Assembly: GCA_016841625.1 (NCBI GenBank)
Contig: JAENYU010000001.1
Location: 120,361-175,143 of the forward strand
From: Methanobacteriota archaeon
GTDB lineage: Archaea; Halobacteriota; Methanosarcinia; Methanosarcinales; Methanosarcinaceae
Length of the DNA: 54,783 nucleotides
Direction of reading: 5' to 3'
Shown here: positions 34,829-43,758 of the stretch, piece by piece
How positions within the stretch are numbered: the first letter of the stretch is position 1
Layout of the letters: each line of letters opens with the position of its first letter
Translations under genes and position numbers: made by a program
Notes under the pieces: generated by a model
Told to the model about the DNA's origin: nothing
The model's database searches: none
The model's input: only the letters and a program-made list of their open reading frames with translations

Positions 34829-35964
34829 TTAATGTTTTTTTTTTGAGCTATAAGGGTTTTATAGCTTTATTTTCTGTTTTTGAAGGTTTTTAAGTTTTTA
34901 AGGCTATTTATGAGTTTTAATATCCTTTTTTGAATTTTAGGTTTTCAGGTTTTAGGGATTCGGGTTTTTGAAGTCAATACCTAAAAAACTTTTTATATTT
35001 TTTGAGGTCCGAAGCTAAGGGTTTTAGGCTTCTTTTTTTAAACGTTCGTTTTCAGGTTTTGAAGTTCCGGGACCTTTTACTCATTTTTTACTTTCGTTTT
35101 TGAGATTTTTAAGTTCTAAACCGGGGTGCCTGATCTTCAGGTCCTAATTTTCACTTCTCGTTTCCTGGGATTTGTGGTTTTCCCGGGTCAGAACTTCTGG
35201 GTTTTTTACACGTGAATTCCCACAATCTTTATAATTATTTAATACAACTGGTGAAAGTACGTATGCCATACCCTACCATACTATTTATGATTTTTCCGTA
35301 ATGCTTTCTATTTAAGAAAGCAGTTATATATCTCTGGACGGGGAATCCTCTCGTGTTTAATAAATGTTTATGGTAAAGCTGCTTCGTAACCTTTCTGGCA
35401 CCTTTGTTCCATAAATGAGGGTTTCTTCTATTCATTTTAGGAGCTTTCAGCAACTTTACCCGGGTTTCAAGGGTTTTTCAGGTTGTTTCTTTGATAGTTA
35501 ATCAGGTTTTTATGTCTGCAGTAACCAGTATTGTACACTGGTGCAGATTTTTTTTTTCTAATAAGAATATTGTTAATATGTTGGCTTACTTTATTTACAA
35601 TGTACTATTTATATTTTTACATCACTTATTTTTAGCAAATCTTATATATTTGAAATGTTTTTCAGTAAGTGGAACGACTTTTCTTCCTATCCTTTCTGAC
35701 TCCTTCCTTCCATAGATGTTGATTTTTTAAATCTTTTTGATCTCTGGAATGAATCTTTTTGTATATGTGTTATTTCTAACCTTTCTACAAATTAAATAAC
35801 AATTAGTAGTTATAAAAATTACTTAATAAATTTTTTGGTAGGATTCTGCAACAGAAAAAAAAAGATGTAGTCTGGGCAATATAACTTTTGATTAAAAATA
35901 AGTGGGTGGGGGCTCCGAAAGTTTGTAAAGTAAAAGCCCGGGGGCTGGATTCCTACGGACAGTT
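34829..35964. other. 1.1-kb AT-rich gene-poor spacer with a perfect hairpin
   Basis: No convincing gene is seen; T-rich runs dominate. The main structure is a perfect 8-bp hairpin, TGCTTTCT (35302-35309) / AGAAAGCA (35315-35322), with loop ATTTA, next to a TATATATC element. A 66-72 codon minus-strand frame covers it (35235-35453), but its composition is not convincing. The region could hold an unannotated small RNA or simply the long promoter regions of neighbours. Confidence 0.45.
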
Positions 35965-37620
35965 TCAGATCTCAAGATTTTTCGACATATAAAAGCCGTC
36001 AAGGGAATATCCGAATTTCCGGTAATATTCCCTGGCTCCTATCCCACTGATGATGGACAGCTTACGATATCCAGCGTCATATGCGATTTCCTCTGCATGT
36101 TCGAGGAGCTCTTTTCCGTATCCCCTGTGCTGCCAGTCTGTCCCTTCCGCTCCTTTTCCTACGGGCACCATTGAGCCGTAGACGTGCAGTTCCCGGATAA
36201 GGGCTGCGTTTTCAAGTTCCGGACGGTGGGGCGAAGCAGGGAAACGCAGGCGAGTAAAACCTATCAGGACGTCAGCTGCCTGGTCTTCGAAGGCTATGAA
36301 GTGTTCTCTGCCCCCGCAGGCGTCATAAGTTCCCACTGTGAGTTCCATGTCTTTTTCGTCTACCTGCTTTCCTTTCAGGATGTTGTGCCCTACTTCCCTG
36401 CAGCGGATGCAGTGGCATTTTCCTCCCCTCTCTTTCAGCCTTTCTTCTGCAAGCTGCCGGATGTTGCTCTTCCGGACCCCTGCAAAGATCTGCTGGGCGG
36501 GGATGTCGCGCTGGATGCGCTGGAGCCTGACCCATTTAGGGAGGATTGCTTTTATGTCTGCAATCAGTTCTACGGCCTCCTCGTCGTAAAGTGCCTCATA
36601 TTCCCCGGCTTCCCATAGCCTGTACAGGGGCGTTCCTTCTGTCACAAGGGTGGGGTATATCTTCAGGTAATCCGGCATGAAGCGGGGGTCTTCAAAAAGT
36701 TTCTTAAACCCTTTAAGGTCCCTTTCCGTATCCATCCCGGGTAGGTGGGGCATCATGTGGAAGCCGACTTTGAAGGCGCTGTCCCTCAAAACCCGGTTTG
36801 CCTCTACGACCTCCGCAACGCCGTGCCCACGCTGCATACGGGTGAGCACGAAATCGTATACGCTCTGGACGCCTATCTCAACTTTTGTTCCACCCAGCCT
36901 GAGGAATTCGTCCACATGTTCTTCCCTTGCCCAGTCCGGGCGGGTTTCGAAGGTAATGCCCACGTTCCGGATTGCCGCAGTTTCATTTGCCTTCTGTACT
37001 TCCTCGAGAGGGATGTAAGGAACAGCTGTTCCAATAGCAGTTGCTTTTTCCCTCCATCCCCTTCCCGTAAAATCGTTCATGGCTTCCAGGCAGCGTTTTG
37101 TGAACCATTCCTGGTAGTCGAGACTGCGTGCCGAAAAAGTGCCTCCCATAACGATCAGTTCTACTTTCTCCACGTCGTGCCCGATTTCCTTTAGCTGGGT
37201 AAGCCTTGAGTGTACCTGCATATAAGGGTCGAACTCATGCTGGATTGCCCTCATGGCTGCGGGTTCTCTGCCCATATAACTCTGGGGGGATTTAAATACG
37301 GAATTCGGACCTCCCGGGCAGGGCAGGCAGACTCCGTGCGGGCAGGGGGCAGGGGAAGTCATCACTGCAATCACCGCAACCCCTGAGATGGTCCTTACGG
37401 GTTTTCGCCTTAAAAATTCCTTTGTCAGGGTCTGCTCTTCCGGCGTGCCCTGCACTATAATGTCCCCGTTCCGGGGCAGGCTTTCCAGGTGATAACGTTT
37501 GCTGACATCTTTTTTTGCCCTGTTCAGCTGGTCTTCGTCTTTAATCCTGCCTGCCAGCACCATTTCAAGGACTTCCCGGCAGGCTCTGTTAAAATCATCC
37601 TTTTTCATTCCAGATCTCAT
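35965..37620 (-). CDS. elp3: Elongator protein 3-like tRNA uridine-modifying enzyme (radical SAM + GNAT)
   Basis: A 551-residue Elp3. The N-terminal radical SAM domain carries the Elp3-type cysteine motif in APCPHGVCLPCPGGPN and the segments VELIVMGGTFSARS and GVTFETRPDW-like sequence. A Cys set (CHCIRCREVG) lies between the domains. The C-terminal acetyltransferase domain shows HRGYGKELLEHAEEIAYDAG (acetyl-CoA loop) and EYYRKFGYSLDGFYM. Archaeal Elp3 makes carboxymethyluridine at tRNA position 34 from acetyl-CoA. An ATG at 37608 is an alternative start. Length fits the family. Confidence 0.94.
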   Translation of the reverse strand: MRSGMKKDDFNRACREVLEMVLAGRIKDEDQLNRAKKDVSKRYHLESLPRNGDIIVQGTPEEQTLTKEFLRRKPVRTISGVAVIAVMTSPAPCPHGVCLPCPGGPNSVFKSPQSYMGREPAAMRAIQHEFDPYMQVHSRLTQLKEIGHDVEKVELIVMGGTFSARSLDYQEWFTKRCLEAMNDFTGRGWREKATAIGTAVPYIPLEEVQKANETAAIRNVGITFETRPDWAREEHVDEFLRLGGTKVEIGVQSVYDFVLTRMQRGHGVAEVVEANRVLRDSAFKVGFHMMPHLPGMDTERDLKGFKKLFEDPRFMPDYLKIYPTLVTEGTPLYRLWEAGEYEALYDEEAVELIADIKAILPKWVRLQRIQRDIPAQQIFAGVRKSNIRQLAEERLKERGGKCHCIRCREVGHNILKGKQVDEKDMELTVGTYDACGGREHFIAFEDQAADVLIGFTRLRFPASPHRPELENAALIRELHVYGSMVPVGKGAEGTDWQHRGYGKELLEHAEEIAYDAGYRKLSIISGIGAREYYRKFGYSLDGFYMSKNLEI

Positions 37621-37780
37621 TTTTCCGGTCTCCGGGATTCCCGGTTCACTCCTTTTCCGGCAATTGTCATTTCAGGGGATACCTGCATATGCGTGGGGAA
37701 AGTGTGTATTTTTTCCATTGCCTTTTCCCATCTTTTTTACATCACTTTTGAAGGATTACTTTTTGAGGTCTAAGGTTTTG

Positions 37781-37845
37781 CTGGCTTAAGGTTCTATTGA
37801 CTTAAGGCTTAGTTGACTTAAGGCTTAGTTAATTTAATATTTTGC
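37781..37845. repeat. 16-bp degenerate repeat (TTGACTTAAGGCTTAG)
   Basis: Three to four copies of a GACTTAAGGCTTAGTT-type unit lie in the spacer between elp3 and the next minus-strand gene. The remainder of 37621-38029 shows no gene. Confidence 0.75.
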
Positions 37846-38029
37846 TGGATTAAGAGTTGCTTACCGCTAATTCTGGCATATACTGCAAACAGCCCTGTCG
37901 TTTTTCAAAAAAGTTGGGGTTTTGTCCTCCCTGTATGAAGGACTATTCCCCGTAAATCTGTGAATAAAATCTAATTCCGTACTCTCAGTATATTGTGTTT
38001 TCTGTAAAAGAGCCTGCAATACTGGCTGT

Positions 38030-38605
38030 TCAGCAGAAGTCGAACCCTATTATGGAGGTGCCCTGCCCTTTCCCTGCCTGCAAGCCCATCCGTTCTCTTA
38101 TGTATTCATCCGTGGGTGTGGAAGGTGACCCAAGTACGACGCTGGTCACGCCGCAGGCACACTCGACCTCCGGGCATTTCTTTGGGGGGAGGACCACGGT
38201 GAGGGGGTTTTTCTTTGCTTCTTTCGGCCTGGGGACTGCATTCCTGTAGAGCACGAGGTTTCCCATGACCAACATGTCCTTACATTTTTTACATTCTTCT
38301 AGCTTTTCGGGGTCGTAAACGTCCTCTCCGACTTTTTCCCCGTTCTGCATGAACACAACGTTGGCCTCTTTCGGCCAGTTATAGTCCATGTTGGTTGTGA
38401 AAGCGATGATTACCTGGCGATTGAAGACCTCCTTTATTCCCTGGTTGTCTCCTATCCCGAGGCCCATCAGGACTGCTCCTTCGGCTTCCTTTTCAAGCGC
38501 GAGAATTTTTTCCCTATCCTCTTCCGTAATAATATATGTGTCCTCTACGCCTTTCATGGCTTTTATTTTGCACTGGACATCTTCTATGATCTCGTTACGT
38601 TCCAA
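38030..38605 (-). CDS. Cysteine-containing hypothetical protein
   Basis: A 191-residue soluble protein I do not recognise. It has an acidic N-terminal helix region (EEDREKILALEKEAEGAV), GLGIGDNQGIKEVFNRQ, a CxxC pair (EECKKCKDM) and a clustered set KKCPEVECACGVTS, plus a final Cys, suggesting metal or Fe-S binding. The start is TTG at 38605 with GGGGA upstream; the next ATG would remove the N-terminal half-helix. It stands alone between elp3 and a long spacer. Confidence 0.7.
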   Translation of the reverse strand: MERNEIIEDVQCKIKAMKGVEDTYIITEEDREKILALEKEAEGAVLMGLGIGDNQGIKEVFNRQVIIAFTTNMDYNWPKEANVVFMQNGEKVGEDVYDPEKLEECKKCKDMLVMGNLVLYRNAVPRPKEAKKNPLTVVLPPKKCPEVECACGVTSVVLGSPSTPTDEYIRERMGLQAGKGQGTSIIGFDFC

Positions 38606-39785
38606 AGCTGGGTCCCCTTTTGTGTTTTTAACTTGGTTATGGATTCAGAGGTATTCAAAATATGCCATTAATATAATAGTTGAATATATGAACATTAGGT
38701 TGCTGTACCTTCCAGCTGCTGCGCCTTCCGGATACTGCACCTGGCTGCACGTTTTATAGTTCTCTTTGTTTTATCATTACGGCTATATTATATTTATTCT
38801 CTCATCTTTTCCCGAGTTCATCAATTCCCTTATTTGTAAATTTTTATAATACGTTGTCTAGGCTCTCATATAACCGCATTAATTCGACAATATCCGAAAT
38901 TTTAAGGTCAATACTTCCATTTCTAAACTGTGTAAATAATTATATTTAAAACATTTCTTGTTTTTAACACCTGAACTCGTTTTTCTTCTCTCATCGTTTT
39001 TCTTCTTTTCATTTTGTGCTAAAAAATATAAATTCAGTATGCTTTGATTTCAGCTTGCATTCCGTATACTTCACCGCTTATATCTGTTGGAATCCCGATA
39101 GTTCGGACCTGTCTTATCAAAGAGGCGCAGTAATGATGAATTAATGATGCAGGATATAATTCACAAAGGGATCTCCTCACAGGTGGAATACTATATTTAT
39201 ACCTATGCGGCATGCCCTTTATTCTCGCGGGGGTACTTTGATCTCCGGATGTGCCGTTCCCTCTATAATTAGGGGGTGTACTCCGCATCTCTCATTGGCC
39301 ACTGCATGTCCAATCCCCCTTAATCCCCTTCAAGTCCGGTTTTGCCCCTTCACAGCATAGAACCTTCACAGCTTACAAATTTTAAAAACAAGTATATCCT
39401 CAAATTCTTTTGCTCCACTCCTCTCTATCCCGCAACCTTTTTTCAATAGTATTTTATAAGTATTTCGAATTTAATCTGTATGTTTATCCCCTGAGATTAT
39501 CCTTTTTCTTTCCTTTCGACATTTACCGTCATTTGTATCGTTGTTTTGCGCTTTTCCTGTTTAATTTGTCAGAAATTGACCACAAAAGATTTAATAATGG
39601 AATTATTTTATAGAACACTTGTAATCCAATTTGAAGGGATAAGGAGGGTAAAAACTCCTCTTCGTCAATAGACGAATTCCCATCCGTCTAATTTGGTGAA
39701 GACCGGTGAAACCCTTAATGTGTTTAAATCCCAACATTTCTTCTTACATACAGTATATTTTAATAAATTACGGAGGAAACAATAA
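38606..39785. other. 1.2-kb spacer upstream of the S-layer gene, with a structured leader
   Basis: No supported gene; an 84-codon minus-strand frame at 39034-39288 looks fortuitous. TATA-like elements occur at 39190-39203 and near 39585-39612. Closer to the gene, two small hairpins, AGGAG/CTCCT (39642-39659) and TAGACG/CGTCTA (39669-39690), precede the ribosome binding site GGAGG (39773-39777). A TATA-like stretch at 39748-39766 is very close to the ATG. A leader of up to about 170 nt is plausible for this highly expressed gene. Confidence 0.5.
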
Positions 39786-41780
39786 ATGAAGAGATTTGCA
39801 GCAATAACACTGGCTGCCCTCATGGTTCTCGCTGTATTTGCATCATCTGCAAGCGCAGCAGACACCGTTGAGATCCGCGGTCCAGTGTACAACGGAACAG
39901 ACCTTGCAGATATTGGTTCTGTTTCTATGAATGCTAACACATTTGCAGCATTCTTCTATGACATCGACGAGGGTACATTTACCGAATCCCTCAGTATTCT
40001 TGGAGACGCTGAAAACACAATTCCTGAGGGGCAATTAGTTTACACCACTCAGATCCAAAATGTCGATTTCGAGTATGAGGATGGTTTCAAGAGTGTAACC
40101 AGTTATCCTGTACTTGGCTTCTTCGCAGAGGCTTTCATCCCGCTCGAGACAACCAGCCCTGACAAGCTTGCCAAGCTGGTTCTTGATGATGACGAGAAGT
40201 ACACCCTGAGGACCGGCGAAATCCTTGACATTGGTGAGGGCTATTCCCTTGAAGCCAAGCAGGTCGATGTCGACGGTAACAAGGTCTGGCTCGAGTTCAG
40301 CAAGGACGGCGAATTCATTGACGACGAAATCATCGATGTTTCTGCCGGTGGCAACGACTGGGTCGTTGACCTTGACGACATTGAGGACGAAGACGATGTT
40401 ATTGTCATGAGAGTGCACGTGAACCAGGTCTTCCAGGGTGCAGTCGACAGCATCGCTCAGATCGAAGGTCTCTGGCTCATTGACTACGAAAACGCCTTCA
40501 CCATCGAGAGTGATGATGAATTCGGCGAACTTGAAGTTACCGCTATTGGTACAGACTCCCTCACCCTTAAAAACAAAGATGATATCTCCTTGACCAAGGA
40601 CGACACCGAACCAATCGCTGAAGGTTTGTCCATCCTTGTCGCTGACGATAATGACGCCTTCAGGTTCTATGTGTTCAAGGAATTCACCGAACCCGGCACC
40701 TATGAGATCAGGGGTACTGTCGTTGACAACAATGGGACCACCGCCTGGGACTGGAATTCTACCACATTTGCTGGCTTCTTCTACGACATTGACGACGATG
40801 TAGGTACTGAAACCCTCGAAGTTACTGGAAGCGCGGGCGAAACCGTGGAGATTACTGAAGCCAATCTCGTTTACACCACCACCATCCAGAACGTAGACTT
40901 CGCATATGAGGATGGTTTCAAGAGTGTAACCAGTTATCCTGTGCTCGGTTTCTTCGCAGAGGCTTTCATCCCACTCGAGACAACCAGCCCTGACAAGCTT
41001 GCCAAGCTGATCCTTGATGACGACACAAAGTACACCCTGAGAACCGGCGAAATCCTTGACATTGGTGAGGGCTATTCCCTTGAAGCCAAGCAGGTCGATG
41101 TCGACGGTAACAAGGTCTGGCTCGAGTTCAGCAAGGACGGCGAATTCATTGACGACGAAATCATCGATGTTTCTGCCGGTGGCAACGACTGGGTCGTTGA
41201 CCTTGACGACATTGAGGACGAAGACGATGTTATTGTCATGAGAGTGCACGTGAACCAGGTCTTCCAGGGTGCAGTCGACAGCATTGCTCAGATAGAAGGT
41301 CTCTGGCTCATTGACTACGAAAACGCCATGACCATCGAGAGTGATGATGAATTCGACGAACTTGAAGTTACCGCTATTGGTACAAACTCTCTCACCCTTA
41401 AAAACAAGGATGATATCTCCTTGAACAAGGATGACGATGAGGTAATCGCTGGAGGTATGTCCTTCAAGATGGCAAACAACGATGGAGCATTCGTAAGATT
41501 CTATCCATACGTTGAAGTAACCATCGAAGGCGGAGAAGAAGTAGCTGACGACGAAGAAGAACCTGAAGAACCTGTCACACCTGTTGATGACACCAACGTC
41601 ACAGAACCTGTTGACACAGAACCTGTTGACACCAACGTCACAGAACCTGTTGAAGACACAGAACCTGTTAACGACACAACTGGTGAAGAAGAACCTGTAG
41701 AAGATACACCTGGATTCGAAGCAATCTTCGCAATCACTGGACTTCTTGCAGTAGTCTACCTCATCAGGAGGAATGACTAA
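39786..41780 (+). CDS. Major S-layer protein, tandem DUF1608-type domains, PGF-CTERM anchor
   Basis: A 664-residue protein of the Methanosarcina S-layer family, which tiles the cell surface. Residues 1-24 are a Sec signal peptide ending SSASA|ADT. Two tandem S-layer domains (about 25-300 and 303-580) follow. They share a block offset by 277 residues that is almost identical (from YEDGFKSVTSYPVLGFFAEA to QIEGLWLIDYENA). An acidic Pro/Thr linker with DTNVTEPV repeats and N-x-S/T sequons precedes the C-terminal sorting signal TPGFEAIFAITGLLAVVYLI-RRND, a PGF-CTERM motif. GGAGG lies eight bases before the ATG and a strong terminator follows, consistent with high expression. Confidence 0.95.
   Translation: MKRFAAITLAALMVLAVFASSASAADTVEIRGPVYNGTDLADIGSVSMNANTFAAFFYDIDEGTFTESLSILGDAENTIPEGQLVYTTQIQNVDFEYEDGFKSVTSYPVLGFFAEAFIPLETTSPDKLAKLVLDDDEKYTLRTGEILDIGEGYSLEAKQVDVDGNKVWLEFSKDGEFIDDEIIDVSAGGNDWVVDLDDIEDEDDVIVMRVHVNQVFQGAVDSIAQIEGLWLIDYENAFTIESDDEFGELEVTAIGTDSLTLKNKDDISLTKDDTEPIAEGLSILVADDNDAFRFYVFKEFTEPGTYEIRGTVVDNNGTTAWDWNSTTFAGFFYDIDDDVGTETLEVTGSAGETVEITEANLVYTTTIQNVDFAYEDGFKSVTSYPVLGFFAEAFIPLETTSPDKLAKLILDDDTKYTLRTGEILDIGEGYSLEAKQVDVDGNKVWLEFSKDGEFIDDEIIDVSAGGNDWVVDLDDIEDEDDVIVMRVHVNQVFQGAVDSIAQIEGLWLIDYENAMTIESDDEFDELEVTAIGTNSLTLKNKDDISLNKDDDEVIAGGMSFKMANNDGAFVRFYPYVEVTIEGGEEVADDEEEPEEPVTPVDDTNVTEPVDTEPVDTNVTEPVEDTEPVNDTTGEEEPVEDTPGFEAIFAITGLLAVVYLIRRND
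40212..41284 (+). repeat. Intragenic 831-bp-spaced repeat with a 242-nt identical core
   Basis: Positions 40212-40453 and 41043-41284 match at every base, including synonymous sites. Flanking parts of the two domains are clearly diverged. This is the nucleotide signature of recent gene conversion between the two S-layer domains. Confidence 0.9.
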
Positions 41781-41791
41781 ATATTCTGAAT

Positions 41792-41840
41792 GAAGGGTTT
41801 TCCTAACCCTTCTTCTTTTATCTTTTTTTCACTGCTTTTT
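41792..41840 (+). terminator. Hairpin terminator of the S-layer gene
   Basis: The stem GAAGGGTT (41792-41799) / AACCCTTC (41805-41812) with a five-base loop is followed by T-rich tracts. Confidence 0.8.
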
Positions 41841-41927
41841 TTAGATACCTTTAAATTCAGGCGCTTCTTTTAAATTGACCTCATCCATTTCAGGATTCTA
41901 TATTCCTATTAAGGACAAGGTGAAATT

Positions 41928-42515
41928 ATGAAAAAAAGTATGGCTTTATTATCTGTACTTGTGATTTTGATGATAGCTTTTTCAGGCTGCTTGGACGGTA
42001 ATGACCCGGCAGTCAACGGAACAGAAACGGACTCTCCGGAAACAAATGCAAGTGTCGGCGTGGATATGGGCACTGCTGGTATGAGCGCAGTTGATCCTGT
42101 TCCCACAGGTTTTGAATCTCTCGCTTCCCTCCCGCTTTCTGCAGATGATATTAAACAGGATTATGAAGCCGAGAATGTTTCCGGGATCCTGGGCGGGTCC
42201 GAAGGCATGTATAAATATTCTGATGGAGCTGACTTTTACATAGATGTAATCGAATGTGAAGACAGTTCTTCCGCAGGAGACCTTATCTTCGAATACAAAT
42301 CTTCCTTCTCACCGTTGAGGACCGGTTCCAGGTTCGTGGAAGAGTCCTTTAACGGGCATTTCGCGATAAAAATTACCGAATACGTCACAGCAGGTGGGGA
42401 ACAGGTCCCCAGATACTCCTACATCTGGCAGCATGAAAACTACGTGTTTGTGGTACATGGGAACACCGACGATGCTTCGATGGTTAAGGGAATGGCAGAG
42501 GCCACAGGGTACTGA
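41928..42515 (+). CDS. Lipoprotein of unknown function
   Basis: A 195-residue secreted lipoprotein. The signal peptide MKKSMALLSVLVILMIAFSGC has lipobox FSGC, with the lipidated Cys at about 21. A Thr/Asn/Glu-rich linker with potential N-glycosylation sites leads to a compact alpha/beta region with GADFYIDVIECEDSSSAGDL and YSYIWQHENYVFVVHGNTDD. No family is recognised, though the layout resembles small archaeal surface lipoproteins. AAGGTGA precedes the ATG. It follows the S-layer terminator and has its own. Confidence 0.8.
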   Translation: MKKSMALLSVLVILMIAFSGCLDGNDPAVNGTETDSPETNASVGVDMGTAGMSAVDPVPTGFESLASLPLSADDIKQDYEAENVSGILGGSEGMYKYSDGADFYIDVIECEDSSSAGDLIFEYKSSFSPLRTGSRFVEESFNGHFAIKITEYVTAGGEQVPRYSYIWQHENYVFVVHGNTDDASMVKGMAEATGY

Positions 42516-42561
42516 GTAATTATTGAGTAATGGAGTTGGGATATTGATCCCCTCCTTTTTC

Positions 42562-42602
42562 GAGAATAGGGCTTAAGCCCTTCTCACTTTTTTTCTTTTT
42601 AC
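42562..42602 (+). terminator. Hairpin terminator after the lipoprotein gene
   Basis: The palindrome GAGAATAGGGCTTAAGCCCT-TCTC (42562-42585) is followed by a long T-rich stretch. Confidence 0.8.
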
Positions 42603-42905
42603 TACTTTTTTAAACTTGTTTTTCTTTTTTAGAATCATTTTCATGATACGTTTTTATTGCTTTTTCTCCCCTTTTTTTCCTTTTTCTTTTTTCATACTCA
42701 TTTTTTAAATATTGGCAAATCTCAAAAAAGTCTAGATGATTCCATTTTCCAGGCTAATTTGAATAGCCAGGTATGGAGTTACTGCAACAGTAATATGATG
42801 AACAAAAATTTGAAAAGAAATTCGGCTATGTGCAATCTGCACAGTGCAGGAATAAAATGGAAAAAGAAAAGTAAAAAAAGTAAAAGCGACAGGAAAATTA
42901 AAAGA
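42603..42905. other. T-rich spacer without a supported gene
   Basis: Only low-complexity T-rich and A-rich sequence is seen. An 86-codon frame from 42657 has no ribosome binding site and a biased Lys/Phe composition. Confidence 0.5.
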
Positions 42906-42930
42906 AAAGGGCGTTAAAAACGCACTTTTC
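42906..42930 (-). terminator. Likely terminator of the fwd operon
   Basis: On the minus strand, AAAAGTGCG-TTTTTAACGC-CCTTTT folds into a stem (CGTT/AACG core extended by AAAAG/CTTTT) followed by a T-rich run, about 70 bp beyond the fwdC stop. Confidence 0.5.
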
Positions 42931-42999
42931 CGGGTCTATTTTTGCTGCGAGTTTTGTTTTCAATCAGGTTAACTCTGATTTACTCACTTTCTGGCTTGC

Positions 43000-43758
43000 T
43001 CACTTCACCAGCAGCACGCCTTTTCCACTTGCGTTAACGTCGCCAACGAATTTGCGGTAGGTGACGCCTTCAACTTCTTCGGTCCCGTCTTCTTTGTAGG
43101 AGGGGAGCATGTCAGAGACTTCTCCTTTGATGATGACGGTCCCGTTCTTCATCTCGCTTGCGGGCATAGTGGCGTTTCCTTCGATGACGATTGTGCCGCC
43201 GTTGTTCGAGATTGCGGGGAGGAGGCCGACGTTTCCGGTAACGAGGATTTCCCCTCCGCACATGTGCTCGCCGAGGTAGTCCTTTGCGTTCCCGTTGACG
43301 GTGATCTTTCCTCCGCGCATGCCGCAGGACTCTCCCCGGTAGCCGGAACCCACGTAGTAGGAGGCGTTTCCGTTGAGGATGATTTCTCCGCCTTTCATCT
43401 CGCAGCCGAGCCAGCTGTCCGCGTCGCCGTTGATGGTGATCTTTCCGCCTTTCATTCCGAAACCGCAGTGCATGTCCACGTTCCCGTTGATCTCTATCTC
43501 TCCGGCGCTCATGCCCTGCCCGATTCTCTTGACCCGGGAGACGTCGCCGTCGAAAACAATCTTTGTGTTTTCTGTGGAATCGCTGCCCTCAACTTCAACC
43601 GTGAAGAAGTCGCCGAGAGGGCACTGCCCGTTTCCGTACCAGGCAAGAATGGCTTCGATCTCTTCCTTTGTCTTGCCTGCGAAGTTGTCCGGGCTTACGG
43701 TGTCGGCTTCGATGGGGATCTTATTTGCTTTTTTCAGGGAAAGTTTTACTGCCTGCAT
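43000..43758 (-). CDS. fwdC: Formylmethanofuran dehydrogenase, subunit C
   Basis: A 252-residue subunit with a right-handed beta-helix made of repeated GxxMxxGxIxxxG units (GMKGGKITINGDADSWLGCE, GMRGGKITVNGNAKDYLGEH), as in the glutamate synthase alpha C-terminal domain. It is a structural subunit of the tungsten enzyme that reduces CO2 to formylmethanofuran in the first step of methanogenesis and runs in reverse during methyl oxidation. It is adjacent to fwdA, with coupled stop and start. Confidence 0.95.
   Translation of the reverse strand: MQAVKLSLKKANKIPIEADTVSPDNFAGKTKEEIEAILAWYGNGQCPLGDFFTVEVEGSDSTENTKIVFDGDVSRVKRIGQGMSAGEIEINGNVDMHCGFGMKGGKITINGDADSWLGCEMKGGEIILNGNASYYVGSGYRGESCGMRGGKITVNGNAKDYLGEHMCGGEILVTGNVGLLPAISNNGGTIVIEGNATMPASEMKNGTVIIKGEVSDMLPSYKEDGTEEVEGVTYRKFVGDVNASGKGVLLVK

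Noticed and set aside
40035-41249. A 404-codon open frame antisense to the S-layer gene
   Set aside because: It is a by-product of the acidic codon bias (GAC/GAA) of the S-layer gene and its internal repeat; no start signal or protein-like family is seen.
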